A stretch of 64,000 nucleotides of DNA from an uncultured Flavobacteriaceae bacterium (GTDB taxonomy: Bacteria; Bacteroidota; Bacteroidia; Flavobacteriales; Flavobacteriaceae). The notes below the pieces were generated by a model, which saw only the letters and a list, made by a program, of their open reading frames with translations, was not told the DNA's origin and did no database searches. The DNA is taken from assembly GCA_947486785.1 (NCBI GenBank), contig CANKUU010000004.1:62001-126000 (forward strand), read 5' to 3'. Shown in pieces: positions 8,687 through 18,600 of this stretch (position 1 is the stretch's first letter; every line of letters starts with the position of its first letter). Position numbers and translations under genes: made by a program.

Positions 8687-9125
8687 ATCTCTATTGTTTG
8701 TTAGCTTTTTACTGACCAGCACCTTTTTTTATGGTCAAAAGGAACACGATCATAATAAAATAAAAGCACTTAAAATTGCATATATTACTGAGCATCTTAA
8801 TTTAAGCAGTAACGAAGCCGAAATTTTTTGGCCTATCTATAATGAACATGAAGCAGAAATTAAAGCCATCCGAAAAAGAGAGTATTTGAACATAAAATCT
8901 AAAATAAAAAATGCTAAAGAACTCTCTGAAGAAGCTGCAAATAAATTACTACTATTGGCTTTTGACCTAGAAAGAGAAAAATTAAAATTAAAATTAACCT
9001 ATTATAAAGAAATGAGTAAAATCATTTCTTCAAAAAAAACAGTTCTTTTAATGCAAGCTGAGGAGGGTTTTAAAAGAAAACTCATAAAGCAATACCATCA
9101 TAAAAATCATGCTGGTAAGCATTGA
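8673..9125 (+). CDS. Exported Spy/LTXXQ-like helical protein, putative ECF sensor
   Basis: A 150-residue protein with a signal peptide (MKKIKSLLFVSFLLTSTFFYGQ) and a highly charged, all-helical mature part. I choose the ATG at 8673 because it gives a clean signal peptide; a TTG at 8649 is in frame but less likely. The segment AYITEHLNLSSNEAEIFWPI resembles Bacteroidota periplasmic proteins of the Spy/CpxP or sensor-of-ECF type. A His-rich C-terminus (YHHKNHAGKH) and EHDHNK near the N-terminus could bind metal. It overlaps the anti-sigma gene, so the three genes form one transcript. It may sense envelope or metal stress, which is inference. Confidence 0.6.
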   Translation: MKKIKSLLFVSFLLTSTFFYGQKEHDHNKIKALKIAYITEHLNLSSNEAEIFWPIYNEHEAEIKAIRKREYLNIKSKIKNAKELSEEAANKLLLLAFDLEREKLKLKLTYYKEMSKIISSKKTVLLMQAEEGFKRKLIKQYHHKNHAGKH

Positions 9126-9168
9126 TACTATTAGTGCAGCACCCTTAATCAAAGAAATAGTTACTTTT

Positions 9169-10194
9169 TTATTTAAAACTTAATTTTGAAATTCGATTCT
9201 TACCCGAGGCATATGCTATTGAATCATTTAAAAACCGAATTGAATAAAACGATTCATTAGACAAATTTGTCCAAGTTTCACCAGTATCACTAGAATATGA
9301 AATTCCTGTTAAACCTATAGCTACCAACTCTTTACCATTGGACTCGGGTACAAATTTCACACAACTTTTGTAACTTGGATTTTTACCATCTGCAACCAAC
9401 TTCCAAGTTTTACCCCCATTTTTTGTAATTGCTGCATTTGCTTTATTAGCATCAGGTTTCATGTAATCACCCCCAATTACAACCCCTAAATTTTCATCGT
9501 AAAAATCAACAGAATAAATACCTTGTGATGCTAATTTTGTTAAGAGCGGAGTTTGTTGAACTTGCCATGTGAGTCCCTTATCATTAGAAAACAGAATGCG
9601 TTTCGTTGTGGCTATCCAAACTTTATCTCCAACTATTTCAATATTAGTATTACTTGCTGCAAAAGCACCTTCATCTTTAATGCCGCCAGGTAGTTGTTCG
9701 CAACCTAATTTCGACCAATTTTGACCACCATCTCTAGTAATTATAATTGAAATACAACCGTTGACCGAATCGCCCATTGCAATCCCTTCCTTATCATTCC
9801 AAAAATTCATCGCGTCGTAAAAAACACCGTTACCCTCTTCCTTATACACCAATTCCATAGATCGGTTTTTTCCTGTTTTATATAAAAGTGCAGGACTATT
9901 TATCGAAATCATAAAAAAATCAGTAGAATTATGGGCTATTGCTCTAAACTCTGGAATAACCGTATGATATTTTTCAATAGCTTCCGTAATTTTACCTGTG
10001 CGTAAGTCTATAGCACCAAATCTACCTTTATTTGCAGCAAATCTTAGGGTATTATCTTCAATATCGATAGCGCGAATATTTATTGAATCTTCGTAAATGT
10101 TATTAATCTCTACTTTAGTAAAAGGAGTTACCAGTTCCTTTTCAACACAAGAAAAAACACTTAATAAAAAAAGAATTAGATATAATTTACGCAT
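9169..10194 (-). CDS. YCF48/BNR-like beta-propeller lipoprotein
   Basis: A 341-residue lipoprotein of the photosynthesis-system-II-assembly-factor-like (YCF48/sialidase-fold) type. The start at 10194 gives MRKLYLILFLLSVFSC with the lipobox Cys at residue 16; a longer frame begins 45 bp upstream but spoils the signal. Repeated Asp-box-like and W-containing blades are visible: ITRDGGQNWSKLG, FSNDKGLTWQVQQ, ITKNGGKTWKLV and SSDTGETWTNL. In Bacteroidota these proteins are usually annotated as oxidoreductases without evidence. No enzymatic function can be assigned. It is convergent with the upstream ECF module and separated from it by about 43 bp. Confidence 0.7.
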   Translation of the reverse strand: MRKLYLILFLLSVFSCVEKELVTPFTKVEINNIYEDSINIRAIDIEDNTLRFAANKGRFGAIDLRTGKITEAIEKYHTVIPEFRAIAHNSTDFFMISINSPALLYKTGKNRSMELVYKEEGNGVFYDAMNFWNDKEGIAMGDSVNGCISIIITRDGGQNWSKLGCEQLPGGIKDEGAFAASNTNIEIVGDKVWIATTKRILFSNDKGLTWQVQQTPLLTKLASQGIYSVDFYDENLGVVIGGDYMKPDANKANAAITKNGGKTWKLVADGKNPSYKSCVKFVPESNGKELVAIGLTGISYSSDTGETWTNLSNESFYSIRFLNDSIAYASGKNRISKLSFK

Positions 10195-10638
10195 TTTCAA
10201 AAATAATAAAAACCAAACCTTTGAGTAAATAATTAGCACCTTTATAACTTGATACGTTGTTTAAGCCTAAATTTTAACTTTAAGCTAAAACAATTGTTAT
10301 TGGTCCCATAATTACATTAAACTCATTACATATAGATGAAAGTCTAAAAAATATGATGCTCTTATCGAGAAATACCTTCAATTTGCTTACCTACATAAGC
10401 AGTTTTAAGTCTGCGGAATGCACACAGCTATAATATTGGTAGAGGCATTCGTCTTCAAATAGTTCAAAATTGAATAAAAAACTGAATAAGCTAAGCGAGG
10501 TTTATATTTCATCTTTTTAGCAGTTCACATTCGAAACAATTTTTGCTTCACGTTTAACTCCCATTGAGTGCCAAATATCCTGCTAAGTAATAACCTACTG
10601 TAAATGGAGTAAAAGTTTTTTTACAGAAAAAATATCCC
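10195..10638. other. Intergenic region, 444 bp
   Basis: No RNA gene, repeat or credible promoter was found. Short open stretches on the minus strand (for example translating as FTPFTVGYYLAGYLALNG near 10560-10615) look protein-like but are quickly interrupted. This could be the remains of a lost gene, which I cannot confirm. Confidence 0.4.
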
Positions 10639-10923
10639 TTAATTTTTAAATTTCTTATTCCTTTTTGGTCTTGGAGCTTGTTTTAATTCTTTTTTTGAGA
10701 GAAAACCATCCTCATTAACATCAATATTTTCAAAATCATTTTTTAACGGACCTTTTACTTCAGACAGCGCTATTTTTCCATCATTATTCGTATCTAAATC
10801 TCTCATTATTTTTTCAACAGGAGGAGGCCCGTCATGCCGGTTATTTTGACGCTCCATTTCTTGGCCAAGTATGGTATTCATTGTTATTAAGGAAACTGCA
10901 ATTATTAAAGTGGTATTTTTCAT
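10639..10923 (-). CDS. Small exported EF-hand protein
   Basis: A 94-residue protein with a signal peptide (about 1-20, ending in ILGQ) and two EF-hand calcium-binding loops. These are DTNNDGKIALSE (about 44-55) and DVNEDGFLSKKE (about 68-79), both with the D-x-[ND]-x-D-G pattern and a terminal Glu. The tail is strongly basic (PRPKRNKKFKN). It likely binds calcium in the periplasm or outside the cell. It lies 71 bp after the di-haem peroxidase gene on the same strand and may be its cotranscribed partner. The precise role is unknown. Confidence 0.8.
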   Translation of the reverse strand: MKNTTLIIAVSLITMNTILGQEMERQNNRHDGPPPVEKIMRDLDTNNDGKIALSEVKGPLKNDFENIDVNEDGFLSKKELKQAPRPKRNKKFKN

Positions 10924-10994
10924 TTTTATTTCTTTTAAATATTAAGCGATTCTTATAATAAGGCTTTCACAAGTTTTGAATGATTTTAATTTAG

Positions 10995-12179
10995 CTAGTC
11001 GATATTTTTAAATGGATTTGAAAATTTTTCATCGTTACTAATACTGTTATCGGTTAAAGTCATTAAAAAGTCTACTAAACCTTGCTTCTCTTCTTCACTA
11101 AGGTTTAATCTTCTTACACCGTTTCGTTGCCTTAATCTGTTGTCTAAAGTCGCGCTATTTTGCACTCCAGAATTGTAATGCTCTACCACCTCTTCAAGCG
11201 TTTCAAATCGTCCATCATGCATGTAAGGAGCCGTTAGTTCTATATTTCTTAAAGAGGGCACTTTAAAAGCACCTATTTGATTGTTATTGCCGGTAACACC
11301 GCCTAATCCTGCATCAGTTATTGAAGCATCTAAACCATTATTTCTTGGTTGATCTCCTACAAAAGCATTGCTAACATGACATTCTGCACAGCGCGTTCGG
11401 TTACTAAAAAATAAATTTTTACCCAAATTTTCTGAAGATGTGAAATTTGGGAAAATTGAATTTGGATCATTAGTTGCTGCCAAACCATCATCGTATTTTG
11501 ATTCAAAAGACACCATAGAACGCACAAATTGAGATAATGCTAAAGAAATACGGTTTACTGTTACTGCTTCGTCTCCGAAAGCTTGGTTAAACAATATGCG
11601 ATAATACTCATCATCTTCAATTTTTACCAAAAGCTCATTTAAGGTTAAGCCCATTTCAGTTTCATCTTGTATTGGTAACAATACTTGCTCTTCTAGGCTT
11701 GCTGCTCGTTCATCCCAAAAGAAACGCCCATTTCTATAGAACTTAGCATTAACTAATCCCATAGAGTTTCGATCTGTTTCGCCGCCATTAAAACCAATAC
11801 TCAATCTATTGGAATCTGAAAACCCTTTTTCTTGAATATGACAAGATGCGCACGATATTGTATTATTTGCAGATAATTGTTTATCGTAAAACAAAACTCT
11901 ACCTAGTGTTGCACCATTATTTGTAATTGCGTTGCTAACAGGTGTATTATCTTGCTGAGCAGTTTGGTTGGCTAAAAAATGATTGGGTAAAAAAACATCA
12001 TAGTTTAAAGCCGTATCGGGTAAATTTAAAAATTGATTGAGTACATCATTTTCCGCGTCTGTTGTTGTTTGGCTATTCATATCAGACTCAATTACCGCAT
12101 ATTCTTCATCATCGCTACAAGATGAAAACACCGCTAAAATTAAAACCATAAATACCATTCTTAAAAAGATCATAATCAT
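10995..12179 (-). CDS. Di-haem cytochrome c peroxidase (MauG/CcpA family) lipoprotein
   Basis: Exported enzyme of 394 residues with two c-type haem attachment motifs, CASCH (residues 110-114) and CAECH (264-268), separated as in bacterial di-haem peroxidases. The C-terminal APYMHDGRFETLEEVVEHY is also diagnostic of the family. The N-terminus (VLILAVFSSC) ends in a lipobox Cys at residue 21. Several in-frame ATGs within the signal region make the exact start uncertain. Family members reduce periplasmic hydrogen peroxide or oxidise proteins. It lies downstream of the minus-strand ECF/Spy-like module, 160 bp away with a terminator between, and upstream of the EF-hand gene. Confidence 0.88.
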   Translation of the reverse strand: MIMIFLRMVFMVLILAVFSSCSDDEEYAVIESDMNSQTTTDAENDVLNQFLNLPDTALNYDVFLPNHFLANQTAQQDNTPVSNAITNNGATLGRVLFYDKQLSANNTISCASCHIQEKGFSDSNRLSIGFNGGETDRNSMGLVNAKFYRNGRFFWDERAASLEEQVLLPIQDETEMGLTLNELLVKIEDDEYYRILFNQAFGDEAVTVNRISLALSQFVRSMVSFESKYDDGLAATNDPNSIFPNFTSSENLGKNLFFSNRTRCAECHVSNAFVGDQPRNNGLDASITDAGLGGVTGNNNQIGAFKVPSLRNIELTAPYMHDGRFETLEEVVEHYNSGVQNSATLDNRLRQRNGVRRLNLSEEEKQGLVDFLMTLTDNSISNDEKFSNPFKNID

Positions 12180-12292
12180 AAAAATTTAAATTAATTAAAT
12201 GTAGACTTTTAAGACAATTAATAATGTAGTCTACTACAATTTAGATGTACTTACTCTTTTTAACTTGTGCTTGCTATTGTTAAATAAAGCAT

Positions 12293-12322
12293 AAAAAAAG
12301 CTAGTCTTAAAAAACTAGCCTT
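12293..12322 (-). terminator. Rho-independent terminator after the Spy-like gene
   Basis: Stem GCTAGT (12300-12305) pairs with ACTAGC (12314-12319). On the minus strand it is followed by seven T residues (plus-strand A run 12293-12299). It lies 20 bp past the stop of the gene ending at 12340 and separates the ECF module from the peroxidase gene. Confidence 0.7.
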
Positions 12323-12339
12323 TTCAAATTTAAATTTGA

Positions 12340-12840
12340 TTAGTATTTTAAAGGTGGCGGTCTATGTTGGTCGCGTGGTCTTGACAAACCTTTTTTATTT
12401 CGCCTACCATTTCTATGCAATGCATCTTCTACTATAGACTTAAAACGCTTTTTTTGATCCTCATTACACATTTCACCTAAAGCTTTAAAAAAACGAAAAG
12501 TCTCCAAATCTTTAGCTTTTTCATTTTTAGCTATTTGATCGGTAATTGCTTCTAGCTCTGAATCATCAACAGTATCAGTATACAATTTATTAAAAAGAGT
12601 CTCCTTTGAAACGCGAATATTATCTACAAGGGAATGTATTTTACTACGATGTGCTTTATCCATCGCTTTGAATTCTTGCAACTGTTCAGCATCAAAATTC
12701 AGTTGCTTTGCAATAAAATGTGAATGTCGATCGCCTACAGACCTGTCTTGACGAATCGATTTAAAATGCTGAAACAAGAAAAAGCCATTCATCAAAACCA
12801 AAAAGGCTAATAAAATATATAACAGTTTATTCTTCTTCAT
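12340..12840 (-). CDS. Periplasmic heavy-metal-sensor/Spy-like protein
   Basis: A 166-residue protein with one N-terminal hydrophobic helix (residues 6-24) and a long helical periplasmic part. The pattern (AKQLNFDAEQLQEFKAMDKAHRS, then about 60 residues later EMCNEDQKKRFKSIVEDAL) resembles the CnrX/Spy/CpxP fold (heavy-metal resistance family), where paired LTxxQ-like segments form a helical hook. It ends in a basic, Pro-rich tail. It lies 11 bp downstream of a small membrane protein and one gene from an ECF sigma factor, so it is probably the sensor or co-regulator of that sigma factor, as CnrX is for CnrH. The ligand is unknown. Confidence 0.65.
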   Translation of the reverse strand: MKKNKLLYILLAFLVLMNGFFLFQHFKSIRQDRSVGDRHSHFIAKQLNFDAEQLQEFKAMDKAHRSKIHSLVDNIRVSKETLFNKLYTDTVDDSELEAITDQIAKNEKAKDLETFRFFKALGEMCNEDQKKRFKSIVEDALHRNGRRNKKGLSRPRDQHRPPPLKY

Positions 12841-12851
12841 AAGGTGTAATT

Positions 12852-13172
12852 TTAATAGATATAGCTATTTGTATCTGTTTCTGAAAGTTGATATGCAGCT
12901 ACAAAATCACTAATATTTTCACCATAACGCTCTGATGAATATGTCAGTATTGCAGCAACATTTAAAAAAACAAAAAAGAGTAAAGCTACCGCCTGATATT
13001 TTGGAGTAAACCAACTTAAAAAAGCATTTTCTTCTCTTTGATTAGTGCTTTGCTGTGCTAACCGGTACAGCACTTTATCTTTAAAAAAAGGTGGTGCCTT
13101 TACCATACGCAAATAAGAAGTACTCTTTAAAGTTTCTTCTACCTCTTTTTGAATTACCTTTTTTGAATTCAT
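12852..13172 (-). CDS. Small single-pass membrane protein, putative anti-sigma factor
   Basis: A 106-residue protein with one transmembrane helix (about 71-89, AVALLFFVFLNVAAILTY). The N-terminal 65 residues are basic and would be cytoplasmic, and the short C-terminus would be periplasmic. No known domain is recognised. Its position, 55 bp after an ECF sigma gene and just before a CnrX/Spy-like gene, and its topology suggest an anti-sigma or CnrY-like role. This is inference from context. Confidence 0.6.
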   Translation of the reverse strand: MNSKKVIQKEVEETLKSTSYLRMVKAPPFFKDKVLYRLAQQSTNQREENAFLSWFTPKYQAVALLFFVFLNVAAILTYSSERYGENISDFVAAYQLSETDTNSYIY

Positions 13173-13227
13173 AATTCTTTAATTTTTTTTACTATGGTTT
13201 AGATGTTTTATAATAAAAAAACTTGCG

Positions 13228-13809
13228 CTAATTCTGGGCTTTTTGATAATAATTTTTAAGTAGTATTCGTAATTTTTTTTTGGATCTAAACAACAAAGAC
13301 TCAATTGAAGGTATGCTTTTCTGCGTAACAGCACTCACTTCTTGATAGCTTAAACCTTCAATTTTACTTAAAGTATAAACAATTCGTTGTGCTTCAGGCA
13401 ACTTGTTAATTGCGGCAAATAAGACTTCCGTTTTTTCTTTATGTTCTAATTGAATACCTGGATGGTTAAATTCGGTAAAGTATGAACTTCTATCTATTTC
13501 GATATCATTATCAAAAAAATTTAGCATAAATCCAAAACGTTTTTTGGTGTTTTTCTTTCTAATAAATTCTAAACTTTTATTTACAGCAATGCGATATATC
13601 CAGGTAGACAGTTTAGATTTTTCATTAAATTTAGAAATAGAATTAAATACCTCTAAAAACACCTCTTGTGCAATATCTTCAGCATCTTCTTTATTAGGTA
13701 CAAATGAAATACATGATCCAAATACTTTGGCTTGATAATTATCAAGCAGCTGCCCAAAAGCTTGGTTATCTCCCTTCTTTAGGAGCTCAATAAAATCGTG
13801 TTCGCTCAA
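13228..13809 (-). CDS. ECF-type RNA polymerase sigma-70 factor
   Basis: A 193-residue ECF sigma factor. Region 2 is shown by DNYQAKVFGSCISFVPNKED, AEDIAQEVFLEVFNSI and KLSTWIYRIAVNKSLEFI. Region 4 is shown by LPEAQRIVYTLSKIEGLSYQ and the recognition helix VTQKSIPSIESLLFRSKKKL. It starts at the ATG at 13809, 86 bp from the divergent RsmB-like gene. It heads a three-gene minus-strand module (sigma, one-helix protein, Spy-like protein) whose layout mirrors the plus-strand module at 7.6-9.1 kb. Confidence 0.9.
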   Translation of the reverse strand: MSEHDFIELLKKGDNQAFGQLLDNYQAKVFGSCISFVPNKEDAEDIAQEVFLEVFNSISKFNEKSKLSTWIYRIAVNKSLEFIRKKNTKKRFGFMLNFFDNDIEIDRSSYFTEFNHPGIQLEHKEKTEVLFAAINKLPEAQRIVYTLSKIEGLSYQEVSAVTQKSIPSIESLLFRSKKKLRILLKNYYQKAQN

Positions 13810-13858
13810 TTAGAAAATTTGTAGGGTAATTTACACAAATTATACAATTTCAAAATGG

Positions 13859-13866
13859 TATCTTTG
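13859..13866 (+). promoter_or_regulatory. Candidate -7 element for the RsmB-like gene
   Basis: TATCTTTG matches the Bacteroidota -7 consensus TAnnTTTG and lies 29 bp before the ATG. No clear TTG is found at the expected -33 distance, so the call is tentative. Confidence 0.35.
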
Positions 13867-13895
13867 ATATTTTAATTTTTCGAAAGATAATAAGC

Positions 13896-15113
13896 ATGAA
13901 ACTACATAGGAATTTAGTATTCGCAGTAATAGATGGTCTTGATTTAATTTTCAATGAAGGCGAATATGCAGACAAAGTAGTTCAGAAAGTTTTAAAAATA
14001 GACAAACGTTGGGGTTCTAGAGATCGAGGGTTCATTGCAGAAACCATTTATGAAATGGTAAGGTATAAAAGATTGTATACCGAAATTGCAGATATAAAAG
14101 CCCCTTTTAAAAGAACAGACTTATTTAGAATGTGGGCCGTATGGGCGGTTTTAAAAGGTATAACACTACCCGATTGGAAACAAATTGAACCAACACCTGA
14201 ACGCCGTATCAAAGGTAGGTTCGATGAATTATCAAAAATTAGAAAATTTAGAGAAGCTGTTCCCGATTGGATAGATGAAATTTGCGAAAAGGCTTTAGGA
14301 GAAAAATTATGGACAGCAGAATTAGCTGCACTCAACCAAAAAGCAGAAGTAATTCTTAGAACAAATACTCTAAAAACAGACAAAGAAAGTCTTAGAAAGG
14401 CGCTTTTAGAAGAAGGTATTGTTGTTGAGCCTATAAAAGGATATTCTGCTGCATTAAGACTACCAGAGCGCGCAAATGTTTTTCAAACAGAATCTTTTAA
14501 GAAAGGATATTTTGAAGTGCAAGATGCTTCCTCTCAGTTGGTTGCAGAGCTTTTAGACGTAAAACCAGGGCAACGAGTTGTAGATACTTGTGCCGGAGCA
14601 GGTGGAAAATCGCTACACTTAGCGGCACTAATGAAAAATAAAGGTCAATTAATTGCTATGGATATTTATGGTAGTAAGTTAAAAGAATTAAAACGCCGCG
14701 CTAAACGAAATGGCGCACACAATATTGAACCAAGAGAAATAACTTCTACGAAGGTATTTAAAAAATTATACAGCAGCGCAGATCGCGTACTTATTGATGC
14801 TCCGTGCACCGGACTGGGGGTTTTAAGAAGAAACCCCGATACTAAATGGAAAATGCAACCAGAATTTTTAGAAAAAATAACCAAAGTTCAGCATGATATT
14901 ATTCGATCCTACAGTAAAATTGTAAAACCAGGGGGTAAAATGGTTTATGCTACCTGCTCTATTTTACCTCAAGAAAATAACGATCAAGTAAAATCATTTC
15001 TAAAATCAGACGAAGGAAAAAATTTTAAACTGACAAAAGAAAAGAAAATTTATGCCTCTAAAAATGGTTTTGATGGTTTTTACATGTGCCTATTAGAAAA
15101 AAGTGTTGTTTAA
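13896..15113 (+). CDS. RsmB/NOP-family RNA (cytosine-5) methyltransferase
   Basis: S-adenosylmethionine-dependent RNA m5C methyltransferase of 405 residues. An N-terminal NusB-like helical region is followed by the catalytic Rossmann domain. This has the SAM loop VVDTCAGAGGKSLHLA (about 228-243), motif IV with the release Cys (DAPCTGLGVLRRNPDTKW, about 305-322) and motif VI with the nucleophile Cys (YATCSILPQEN, about 351). Both catalytic cysteines are present. The usual target of this family is 16S rRNA C967, but other RNA targets are possible. The gene is monocistronic by its surroundings. Confidence 0.88.
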   Translation: MKLHRNLVFAVIDGLDLIFNEGEYADKVVQKVLKIDKRWGSRDRGFIAETIYEMVRYKRLYTEIADIKAPFKRTDLFRMWAVWAVLKGITLPDWKQIEPTPERRIKGRFDELSKIRKFREAVPDWIDEICEKALGEKLWTAELAALNQKAEVILRTNTLKTDKESLRKALLEEGIVVEPIKGYSAALRLPERANVFQTESFKKGYFEVQDASSQLVAELLDVKPGQRVVDTCAGAGGKSLHLAALMKNKGQLIAMDIYGSKLKELKRRAKRNGAHNIEPREITSTKVFKKLYSSADRVLIDAPCTGLGVLRRNPDTKWKMQPEFLEKITKVQHDIIRSYSKIVKPGGKMVYATCSILPQENNDQVKSFLKSDEGKNFKLTKEKKIYASKNGFDGFYMCLLEKSVV

Positions 15114-15639
15114 CGTTTTCTCTAAAACCTTTAATTTGCTTTAAGAAACATGCCTTTACCTTTACGGTTATTATTTAATAGATGCTGCATTAAAGGATCG
15201 TTTTTGAACATTAAAAGTGTTATTTATTGAAAATTTACAACTAAAATTGGTGAATATTTATTTCTTACACCTGAAGAGATATAAGTTCTTTAAACCTTAA
15301 GTCTTTTGTAGAACAGTCTTAATTTTCACCACAAGCAGAAATAAGTTAAACGTGTCTGTTTAAAAGAGGTAATAGATTAATTTAAAAGTACTTTTTTGCT
15401 TTATTGTTTTGCTTTATGGAAAGGAAAATGTTGGTAACGTTAACTTTTATTTGTAAAAAAAATAATGACTCTAAAAGATATTTAAAATTAAAAAACAAAA
15501 GTATAACAGCCCTAATCTTATCAACACATGCCCTTAAAAACTGTTAACTTTTTAACCTTAAATTATGTGCAAGTCGGAGAAGTTAAAGGCAATAAATGGT
15601 TAAATTTGTTTTTTATTCAACCCACAATTTATACGTTAC
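15114..15639. other. Intergenic region, 526 bp
   Basis: AT-rich leader region before purL. I find no ORF, RNA gene or clear terminator. No purine riboswitch fold was recognised. The purL promoter is presumably here but no good TAnnTTTG match stands out near the start. Confidence 0.4.
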
Positions 15640-18600
15640 ATGATTCATTTTTTCGGAGATGCAGCTCAAAAAGTTTTTGCAATTGAAACAAATCAAGAAC
15701 TTTCTCAAGAGGATATAAAAAAACTATGTTGGTTGTTTGGTCATCAACCAAAGCTACCTATGGCGTCTATCGACGCCTTTTTTATTGGGCCTAGAGCTGC
15801 CATGGTGACACCATGGAGTACCAATGCAACTGAAATAGTTCAAAACATGGGTGTTTCAGGCGTAGTTCGTATTGAGGAGTTTAAGAGTGTAGAAGAGCAC
15901 TTTATTGACTTTGACCCAATGATTTTTCAAAAATATACGACGCTTAATCAAAATCTTTACACCATAAATGTTGCTCCAGAGCCTATTTTAGAAATCGAAA
16001 ATATTGCAGCATATAATCATCAAGAAGGATTAGCGCTAAGCGAAGAGGAAGTAGCCTATTTAAATAAATTGTCAGAAAAAATCGGTAGAAAACTAACTGA
16101 TTCTGAAGTATTTGGTTTTAGTCAAGTAAATTCAGAGCATTGCCGCCATAAGATCTTTAATGGCACATTTATCATTGATGATAAAGAAATGCCAAGTTCT
16201 TTATTTAATTTAATTAAGAAAACAGCAAAAGAACACCCGAATGATATTGTTTCTGCCTACAAAGACAATGTAGCGTTTATTAAAGGGCCTAAAGCGGTGC
16301 AATTTGCACCAAAAAGTGCGGACAAACCTGATTATTATCAAGAAGAGCCTTTTGATTCTGTAATTTCTTTAAAAGCAGAAACGCACAACTTTCCTACTAC
16401 TGTTGAGCCTTTTAATGGGGCAGCAACAGGTGCAGGTGGAGAAATACGCGATCGACTAGCAGGTGGCAAAGGTTCATTACCCTTAGCTGGTACAGCAGTA
16501 TATATGACGGCTTATTCTAGACTAGAGAAAGAACGTTCTTGGGAAAAAGGAATGCCTGCACGAGAATGGCTTTATCAAACACCAATGGATATTTTGATAA
16601 AAGCATCAAACGGAGCATCTGACTTCGGTAATAAATTTGGACAGCCACTGATATGTGGCTCTGTTTTAACCTTTGAACACCAAGAAGGCAATCAACGCTT
16701 AGCATACGACAAAGTAATTATGCAGGCTGGTGGTATTGGATATGGAAAAGCAGAACAAGCACTAAAAGAAACTCCAAATTTAGGTGATAAAATCGTTATT
16801 CTTGGGGGTGATAATTACCGTATCGGAATGGGTGGTGCAGCTGTTTCTAGTTCTGATACTGGCGAATTTAGTTCTGCTATAGAATTAAACGCAGTACAAC
16901 GATCAAACCCCGAAATGCAAAAAAGAGCAGCAAATGCTATTCGTGGTATGGTAGAAAGTCATACAAATACAATTGTATCTATACATGACCACGGTGCAGG
17001 TGGTCACCTTAATTGTTTGTCTGAATTAGTAGAAGATACTGGCGGCAAAATTGATTTAGATCAATTACCTGTTGGTGACACTACCCTTTCGTCAAAAGAA
17101 ATCATTGGTAACGAATCACAAGAACGCATGGGTTTAATTATAGGTAAAGATGATGCTGCCCTACTTTGCAAAATTGCAAAGCGAGAGCGTTCACCCATGT
17201 ATGAAGTGGGTGAGGTAACCAATGATGATCGCTTTACTTTCGAATCAAAAACAACAGGTGAAAAACCTATGGATGTTAAACTTTCTGATATATTTGGAAG
17301 CTCACCTAAAACGGTTTTAAAAGATTACTCAATACCTCGATCTTATAAAAATGCGAGCTATTCATTAGAATTTTTTCATGAATATCTCGATCAAGTTCTA
17401 CAGTTAGAGGCAGTAGCTTGTAAAGACTGGTTAACCAACAAGGTAGATCGGTGCGTAGGTGGTAGAGTAGCCAAACAACAATGCGCTGGACCATTACAAT
17501 TACCACTAAACAATGTTGGGGTAATGGCCCTAGATTTCAAAGGAAAAGAGGGCATTGCTACTGCTATTGGCCACTCACCTATTTCTGGTCTAATAGCTCC
17601 TTCTGCGGGCAGTAAAAATAGTATAGCAGAGGCCTTAACTAACATTATATGGGCTCCCTTAAAAGATGGGCTTAAATCTGTTTCACTTTCTGCAAATTGG
17701 ATGTGGCCGTGTAAAAATAAGGGGGAAGATGCCAGACTGTATGAAGCCGTTCAATCAATTTCTGATTTTGCCATTGCGCTTGGAATTAACATACCCACGG
17801 GAAAAGATTCACTTTCCATGAAACAAAAATACAAAGATGGTGATGTAATTAGTCCTGGTACCGTTATCATTTCCGCAGTAGGAAATTGCAATGATATTAC
17901 CAGAGTAGTAGAGCCTGTGCTTCAAAAAAATGGAGGTGACATTTACTATGTAAACTTATCAAAAGACAGTTATAAATTAGGTGGATCTTCTTTCGGTCAA
18001 ATTTTAAATACCATTGGTGATGATGCTCCAACGATAAAAAATGATACCTATTTTAAAACAACCTTTAATTTAATTCAAACTTTAATTAAAGACAACCAAA
18101 TACTTGCAGGTCATGATGTTGCATCAGGAGGGTTAATCACTACTTTATTAGAGTTGTGTTTTGCGGATATCAACCTAGGAGCTGACTTAGATCTTACAGC
18201 CTTGGAAGAAAAAGACAGCATCAAACTCTTATTTTCCGAAAATTCTGGAATTGTTTTTCAAGCCAAGAGTGCGTCCGTAGAGCAAATTTTAACAGAAGCC
18301 AATATAGCGTATAAAAAAATTGGAAAAGTAATTTCAGAGCCTATTTTAAACATTAAAAATGGAAGTGTTGAACTAGGTTTAAATATTTCTTCATTGAGAG
18401 ACACTTGGTTTAAAACCTCTTATTTATTAGATGACAAACAAACAGCTAACCATTTAGCTAAAGAACGATTTAACAATTATAAAAATCAAGATCTAAACTA
18501 TATTTTTCCAGCCCACTTTTCAGGCAAACTACCGTTATATAAAAATGAGAGTCATAAGCCTAAAGCTGCTATTTTAAGAGAAAAAGGAAGTAATTCTGAA

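Noticed and set aside
10540-10620. Protein-like minus-strand fragment upstream of the beta-propeller lipoprotein gap
   Set aside because: Interrupted by stops within about 20 residues and matches no family I can name.
14048-14383. 111-residue minus-strand ORF
   Set aside because: Antisense shadow of the RsmB-like methyltransferase, whose motifs are clear in the other frame.
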